This document shows, piece by piece, positions 61,332 to 64,000 of a stretch of 64,000 nucleotides of DNA. Position numbers and translations under genes: made by a program. The notes under the pieces were generated by a model. The model worked only from the letters and a program-made list of their open reading frames with translations. It searched no databases and was not told the DNA's origin. Positions within the stretch are counted from its first letter, which is position 1, and the number at the start of each line of letters is the position of its first letter. The DNA comes from Oscillospiraceae bacterium (lineage in GTDB: Bacteria > Bacillota > Clostridia > Oscillospirales > Ruminococcaceae), in assembly GCA_017991935.1 (NCBI GenBank), contig JAGOPP010000003.1, positions 1 to 64,000 of the forward strand, written 5' to 3'.

Positions 61332-61408
61332 GGCCCGGTAGTTCAGTTGGTTAGAACGCTAGCCTGTCACGCTAGAGGTCGTGGGTTCGAGCCCCATCCG
61401 GGTCGCCA
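61332..61408 (+). tRNA. tRNA-Asp (anticodon GTC)
   Basis: Full cloverleaf of 77 nt including encoded CCA. Acceptor GGCCCGG/CCGGGTC, anticodon stem CTAGC/GCTAG around CTGTCAC, T-loop GGTTCGAGCCC, discriminator G73 as expected for Asp. Confidence 0.97.
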
Positions 61409-61411
61409 CTT

Positions 61412-61487
61412 GCTGATGTAGCTCAGTAGGTAGAGCACATCCTTGGTAAGGATGAGGTCACGCGTTCGAGTCGCGTTATCAGCTCCA
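61412..61487 (+). tRNA. tRNA-Thr (anticodon GGT)
   Basis: Cloverleaf of 76 nt including CCA. Acceptor GCTGATG/TATCAGC, anticodon stem CATCC/GGATG around TTGGTAA, T-loop GCGTTCGAGTCGC. Only 3 nt separate it from tRNA-Asp, so they share a transcript. Confidence 0.97.
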
Positions 61488-61489
61488 TC

Positions 61490-61538
61490 AAGCCTCCGAA
61501 AAAACGGCTTAAACAAGCCGAAAACGGAGGCTTTTTGT
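61490..61538 (+). terminator. Terminator of the tRNA operon
   Basis: AAGCCTCCG / CGGAGGCTT outer stem with an inner CGGCTT/AAGCCG hairpin, followed by T5. Confidence 0.88.
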
Positions 61539-61583
61539 TAAACTTGGATTTTGCCCGTGCAATAGGAACCTCCATAGATCCGC

Positions 61584-61668
61584 GTTTGTTGACGGGGCCG
61601 CCCCGTCAACTTTTTATTTTCCACTGATCCGATAAAAGCCGCCCGGTATCCCGCCGGGCGGCTTTTTT
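61584..61668 (+). terminator. Two consecutive terminator-like hairpins in a gene-free stretch
   Basis: GTTGACGGGGC/GCCCCGTCAAC plus T5 (61589-61618) and GCCGCCCGG/CCGGGCGGC flanked by A4 and T6 (about 61635-61668). The first has no gene before it, so it could end a small RNA or a leader; I see no further support. 61669-61985 shows nothing recognisable. Confidence 0.6.
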
Positions 61669-61988
61669 ATCATGATCCGGGGACGCCGCTTCGCTCCCAT
61701 AACGGGCGGTTTCCATTGAATCATCCGCAAAAAACGGGAGCGCCGCCGCTCCCGACAGATGCCCGCCGACGCCGGACGGCCGGCGGGAGCCGCGGATCCG
61801 GACGTCTTTGCGGGCGCTTCCCGGTCCCTGCCTTTTGAGCAAACCGCGCGCGGCCGCAGGCATGGAGGCGTCGCCGTCTCTTTCCCGGCCGCGTGCCGCC
61901 GACCGGTCATAAATTTCCGCCTCTTTTCTCGTTTGCCGTCTTGAATATCCGGCCGCCGGCTGCAAATACTTTCTTTTGAGGTGATTTT

Positions 61989-62138
61989 ATGCCGAAAGAC
62001 AGCCAGCTCGACCCCAAAGAGGTGCGGGAACAAAAATCCAAAGGCGGCCCCACCCTCGCCGAAAGCGCGCTTGACGGCGAGGGCCGCAACAACAAAAAAC
62101 AGTCCGGCAGCCGCCACAAGCCGGGAAACGATCGATAG
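61989..62138 (+). CDS. Small hydrophilic basic protein (49 aa)
   Basis: 49 aa: MPKDSQLDPKEVREQKSKGG then TLAESALDGEGRNNKKQSGSRHK and a short end. No hydrophobic core, so probably disordered. GAGGTG lies 7 nt before the ATG. It is followed 14 bp later by a second small gene with its own GGAGG. Composition recalls small DNA- or spore-associated proteins, but no family motif is certain. Confidence 0.55.
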   Translation: MPKDSQLDPKEVREQKSKGGPTLAESALDGEGRNNKKQSGSRHKPGNDR

Positions 62139-62152
62139 CGGAGGTTATGTAC

Positions 62153-62314
62153 ATGGCGAAAGCAGGCATGCGCCGCCCCGACCCCAAAGAACCGCACGGA
62201 ACCGAAGGCCATCAAAAGATGCACATTCCCAAAAACGACGCGCCCCCCGTGCCGGAACTGCAAGGAAAAGCGAAGTCGGCCGGAAAAAAGGCGAAGCCCC
62301 CGGCGGAACGATAG
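62153..62314 (+). CDS. Small hydrophilic basic protein (53 aa), conserved-type
   Basis: 53 aa starting MAKAGMRRPDPKEPHGTEGH and containing PVPELQGKAKSAGKKAK. The pattern 'M.K.GMRRPDP.EPHGTE...KN...PVPE.QGKAK' recalls a small uncharacterised Clostridia protein. GGAGG is 8 nt before the ATG at 62153 and only 2 nt from another ATG at 62147. Both small genes share a transcript that ends at the hairpin near 62400. Confidence 0.65.
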   Translation: MAKAGMRRPDPKEPHGTEGHQKMHIPKNDAPPVPELQGKAKSAGKKAKPPAER

Positions 62315-62395
62315 CCGCGCCGCCCAAGGAGAGCGCCGCTTCGGGATTCGCGAAACCAAGCGAATTTTTGAGCGGCACCTCCAAACGGAGTAAAG

Positions 62396-62442
62396 AAAAG
62401 ACCGCTTCAAAGCGCAAAGGCTTTGAGGCGGTCTTTTTTTGA
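62396..62442 (+). terminator. Terminator after the small-protein pair
   Basis: AAGACCGCTTCAAAG / CTTTGAGGCGGTCTT stem followed by T7. Confidence 0.92.
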
Positions 62443-62511
62443 TTTACGGGGCCGCTCCTGTCGGCCGCGCTCGGGCCCGCCTGCCCCGCCGCCGCGCGGC
62501 GGCGAATCCGT

Positions 62512-62540
62512 TTGCAATCCCCCGCGGCCGGAAGTATATA
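62512..62540 (+). promoter_or_regulatory. Promoter of the MalT/LuxR-like gene remnant
   Basis: TTGCAA (62512-62517), 17-bp spacer, TATATA (62535-62540). It overlaps the first possible ATG (62543), so the translation start of the remnant is uncertain. Confidence 0.5.
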
Positions 62541-62542
62541 TA

Positions 62543-64000
62543 ATGAAGCCACGAAATTTTCCGGGGCGGGGACGCAAAGAACACCCCGCGCGGAAGGAGG
62601 GCCATCCCGGGAAAAAGAGCAAGACTCTCCAAAGGGAGCGCGTCAACCGCGCCCTCATGAGCATATTCGACTATCCTCTGACCATAGTGGAGGCCCCGAT
62701 GGGCTACGGCAAGACTACGGCGGTGCGGGAATTCCTCGCCGCAAGGAGCGTGCGGGTCGTGTGGACGTCCTTCTATTCGGACAGCGACACGAGGGAGGCG
62801 TTTTGGGACCGGGTGGCGGCGGCGGCCGGCGGCTTAAACGAGGCGGCGGGCCGGCGAAATCCTCAAAAAGCTGCGTCAGGAAAACGCCTTCGTCTATTAC
62901 GATGAGGCAAAGGGCGTCTACCGGATCCACCATGTGCTGCTGGCCTTCCTGCGGGACAGGCAGACGGACCCGGCGGAGGTCTCTTCGCTCTATCGGCGGG
63001 TGGGCGAATGGTTCCTGATGAAAAAGGCGCTCAAACCGGCCTATGCCTACCTCTGCCGCGCCGGGGAGACGGAGCGCGTCCTTTCCCTCTTGGACGAGGA
63101 GGACGCCATCACCAAGGATTCCTCCGAATTTGAGGGCTCCGCGGAGATATTCGCCGCCGCGCCCCGCGGGCTGCTTTTTCGGTACCCGCTCGCCTATCTG
63201 CAATACATCGTCGGGCTGCTCCTTTTTAGCGGCGGCGGGGCCGCCGCGCGGGACGCCGTGTCCCGTCTCGACGAGCTGGAGGCGCATTACGAGGGGCTTG
63301 CGGAGATTCGCCCCGGCCGCCCCGGCCGCCGCGACCGCGTCCTCGCGGAGATCAGCGTGGCGCGTATTTTCGTCGCGTTCAACGACGCGCGTCAGATGCT
63401 TTTTTTCACCCACAAGGCGCTGCGGCTGTTGGACGGCGGCGTCTCCTGCCTCGTCAAGCGGGACGCCGAATTCACCTTCGGCTCGCCCCATTTCCTCTAC
63501 ACCTATTACCGGGAACCGGGGAGCCTAAAGGAGACGGCGGAGTTTATGGCAGCCGAGTTTCCGGCGTTTTCAAGGCTTTCGTCCGGCTGCGGCGCGGGCT
63601 GCGACTATGTGACGCTGGCCGAATACGCGCTGGAAACCGGGGACTGGCAGGCGGCGGAGCTCAACGCCTTTAAAGCCATCTACAAGGCGCAGACCATGGA
63701 GCAGACCGGCATCATCCTCTGCTCTGGGCTGACGCTCGTGCGGCTTTATCTCTATCAGGGCAAGATCGGCGAGGCGCTGGAGCACCTGCGGCGGCTCCGA
63801 ACCGACGCCTCCAAGGAGGAGAACGCCGTTTACAGCACCACGCTGGATCTGATCGAGGGCTACGCCTACGGCTGCATGGCCCGGCCGGACCGCATCCCCG
63901 AGTGGCTGCGGACGGGCGATCACTCCCCGGCCAATTTTATGTATCAGGGCATGGCGTTTCCCTTTCTCGTCCAAGGAAAGGCCCTGCTGCTGGAAAAGGA
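62543..64000 (+). pseudogene. MalT-type LuxR-family regulator, internally deleted and frameshifted (3' end outside window)
   Basis: The 5' frame gives NRALMSIFDYPLTIVEAPMGYGKTTAVREF with an intact P-loop (GYGKTT), then RVVWTSFYSDSDTREAFWDR. Near 62850 homology jumps to a different frame: GEILKKLRQENAFVYYDEAK and YRIHHVLLAFLRD, after which TPR-like helices run open to the window end. In related regulators about 200 residues (Walker B, sensor and winged-helix parts of the STAND ATPase) lie between these blocks. So the gene carries a deletion of roughly 600 bp plus a frameshift. The HTH domain would be beyond the window. A downstream in-frame restart making a TPR-HTH protein is possible. Confidence 0.75.

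Noticed and set aside
61930..61985. Possible sporulation sigma factor (SigF/SigG) promoter before the micro-genes
   Set aside because: GAATA and AAATACTT occur at a plausible distance, but the match is too loose to call without expression data.

Overview
The window is a GC-rich chromosomal segment from an anaerobic Gram-positive bacterium, most likely a Clostridia/Oscillospiraceae-type Bacillota. Pointers are a T-box leader, cdaA-cdaR, a nine-gene V-type ATP synthase operon, PASTA and YbbR proteins, ThyX, an mtaB gene, a YgfK-type iron-sulfur oxidoreductase, strong TTGACA/TATAAT promoters and AGGAGG ribosome binding sites. The species cannot be named from sequence alone. Nearly all genes are housekeeping or metabolic. 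There is no phage, IS element, CRISPR array or rRNA.

Layout. 1-0.4 kb: 3' end of an AT-richer choline-kinase-like gene. 0.4-2.3 kb: TPM-domain and zinc-ribbon pair. 2.4-2.9 kb: non-coding tandem repeats. 3.0-12.5 kb, mostly minus strand: a flavoprotein, the c-di-AMP cyclase pair cdaA-cdaR, a cysteine-desulfurase-like enzyme with a DUF3343 partner, mltG, a plus-strand Cys-rich microprotein, a DJ-1-like protein, thyX and a lipoprotein. 13.0-17.7 kb, plus: complete branched-chain amino acid ABC transporter livJHMGF. 18.0-21.7 kb: mnmM, a CBS protein, and a two-component system followed by a fossil tail of a second histidine kinase. 21.8-29.0 kb, minus: valS, two acetyltransferases and two tandem parvulin-type foldases. 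29.7-38.9 kb, minus: V-ATPase operon in the Enterococcus ntpFIKECGABD order, headed by a class II aldolase gene. 39.2-44.3 kb, plus: PflX-like radical SAM protein, then an ACT regulator, hom, thrB and aspartokinase.

44.7-58.5 kb, minus, is the most unusual part. A complete T-box leader with a CUC (leucine) specifier precedes an acyl-CoA ligase gene, which is followed 15 bp later by a PASTA-domain pseudokinase and then a TIM-barrel isomerase. Upstream, padR-rlmB leads into a degenerate P1B-type ATPase that has lost every catalytic motif. Further upstream is ygfK, followed by an overlooked 55-aa Cys-rich reading frame and a hydantoinase homologue lacking five of six metal ligands. Three pseudoenzymes thus lie within about 10 kb.

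58.8-64 kb, plus: mtaB with a split chromate transporter, tRNA-Asp and tRNA-Thr under a consensus promoter, two small hydrophilic proteins, and a MalT/LuxR-type regulator broken by an internal deletion and frameshift and running off the window.

Working model (inference): leucine supply is a theme, since a high-affinity BCAA importer and a leucine-sensing T-box on an acyl-CoA ligase both occur. The ligase may make branched acyl-CoA for reductive carboxylation to leucine. The pseudoenzymes look like repurposed envelope or scaffold proteins.
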